From Acidobacteriota bacterium (GTDB lineage Bacteria; Acidobacteriota; Terriglobia; Terriglobales; Acidobacteriaceae): a stretch of DNA of 6,600 nt. The position numbers and the translations under genes are program-made. The stretch lies in the NCBI GenBank assembly GCA_021851625.1, contig JAJZCX010000090.1, positions 1 to 6,600 on the forward strand, read 5' to 3'. The notes under the pieces are model-generated. The model was given only the letters and a program-made list of their open reading frames with translations. It had not been told where the DNA came from and ran no database searches. Positions 6,361-6,600 of the stretch are shown piece after piece. The number at the start of each line of letters is the position of its first letter. The first letter of the stretch is position 1.

Positions 6361-6380
6361 TATTTTTTATGCGTTCCGCT

Positions 6381-6419
6381 CGGAAGGGCAAGCAGTGAAT
6401 GGGGCGCGTAGGGATATAA
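6381..6419 (+). repeat. 39-bp direct repeat, first copy (spacer of copy B)
   Basis: From CGGAAGGGCAAG to GGGATATAA, 38 of 39 positions match 6562-6600 (G for A at the eighteenth base from the end). The shift is 181 bp. It lies between the type 1 and type 2 arms of copy B and is missing between the arms at 2859-3006. Confidence 0.85.
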
Positions 6420-6430
6420 CCATGTGGGCT

Positions 6431-6508
6431 GGGAATGCCAGCGTACCCAAAATGCGCTGTCATCCGACCGAAGTTCCCGCAGGGAACGCAGTGGAGGGAT
6501 CTGCGGTT
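6431..6508 (+). repeat. Interspersed repeat arm, type 2, copy B'
   Basis: The core 6458-6507 matches 2956-3006 except for one missing C near its left end, which shortens the outer stem to ATCC. The inner GTTCCC-GCA-GGGAAC hairpin is intact. The left extension GGGAATGCCA (6431-6440) is also shared. It is inverted relative to the type 1 arm at 6312-6360, giving the same head-to-head layout as at 2859-3006 but with a longer spacer. Confidence 0.85.
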
Positions 6509-6525
6509 CACCTCGTCTGTAAAAT

Positions 6526-6600
6526 GACAACCGCAGATTCCTCGACTCGCTTCCGCTCGCTCGGAAGGGCAAGCAGTGAATGGGACGCGTAGGGATATAA
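6526..6600 (-). repeat. Third repeat unit, type 1 arm fused to spacer, cut by window end
   Basis: The first 41 nt repeat 6312-6352 exactly. The arm then lacks its TGACAAGG end and passes at once into GGGCAAGCAG and the rest of the 39-bp direct repeat (6562-6600). It is therefore a shortened version of copy B. It runs off the window, so a further type 2 arm may follow. Confidence 0.8.

Larger units (their letters stand above)
6205..6600. other. Gene-free region made largely of repeat copies
   Basis: These 396 bases upstream of the transporter carry no believable gene. The first 110 hold a GC-rich run (about 6217-6233) and unique sequence. From 6312 on, nearly everything belongs to the repeat family also seen at 2859-3006, including a duplicated spacer. 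Open frames here on both strands are translations of the repeats. Confidence 0.75.

Noticed and set aside
6308..6572. Small open frames over the repeats giving FRASGSESRNL- and CHPDRSS-type peptides (also at 2820-3093)
   Set aside because: They are translations of the repeat arms themselves, run on both strands and break with the repeat modules; from memory, similar repeat-derived peptides appear as spurious hypothetical proteins in many genomes.

Overview
The window is GC-rich chromosomal DNA with dense, mostly single-gene coding. Gene content, codon use and the intergenic repeats fit a soil bacterium of the Acidobacteriota (Terriglobia/Acidobacteriaceae-like). That placement is inferred from protein style and repeat type; no rRNA or other marker is present to prove it.

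Layout: (1) 2-424, + strand, is the 3' end of a gene resembling the GvpL/GvpF gas-vesicle family, cut by the window edge and followed by a strong intrinsic terminator (446-486). (2) 517-2799, + strand, is a complete secreted dipeptidyl-peptidase-IV-type S9 serine peptidase with all signature motifs. (3) 2800-3019 lies between two convergent gene ends and holds a pair of inverted repeat arms. (4) 3020-4973, - strand, is a tight prfA-prmC pair: release factor 1, then the methyltransferase that modifies its GGQ glutamine. (5) 4974-5253 is a non-coding leader with a strong palindrome and a possible promoter. (6) 5254-6204, - strand, is a cation-diffusion-facilitator metal exporter with a Cys/His-rich tail. 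(7) 6205-6600 has no gene and holds several more copies of the arms seen at 2859-3006, partly duplicated and rearranged.

Only prfA and prmC clearly work together. The peptidase probably supports periplasmic peptide use, and the transporter divalent-metal (probably Zn) efflux.

I found no defence system, CRISPR array, phage or conventional transposon, and no clearly new multi-gene system. The most interesting signal is the repeat family. Two related but distinct arm types sit head to head. They share their ends but differ in their centres, and they carry a compensatory base-pair change in a stem, which suggests a conserved folded element.
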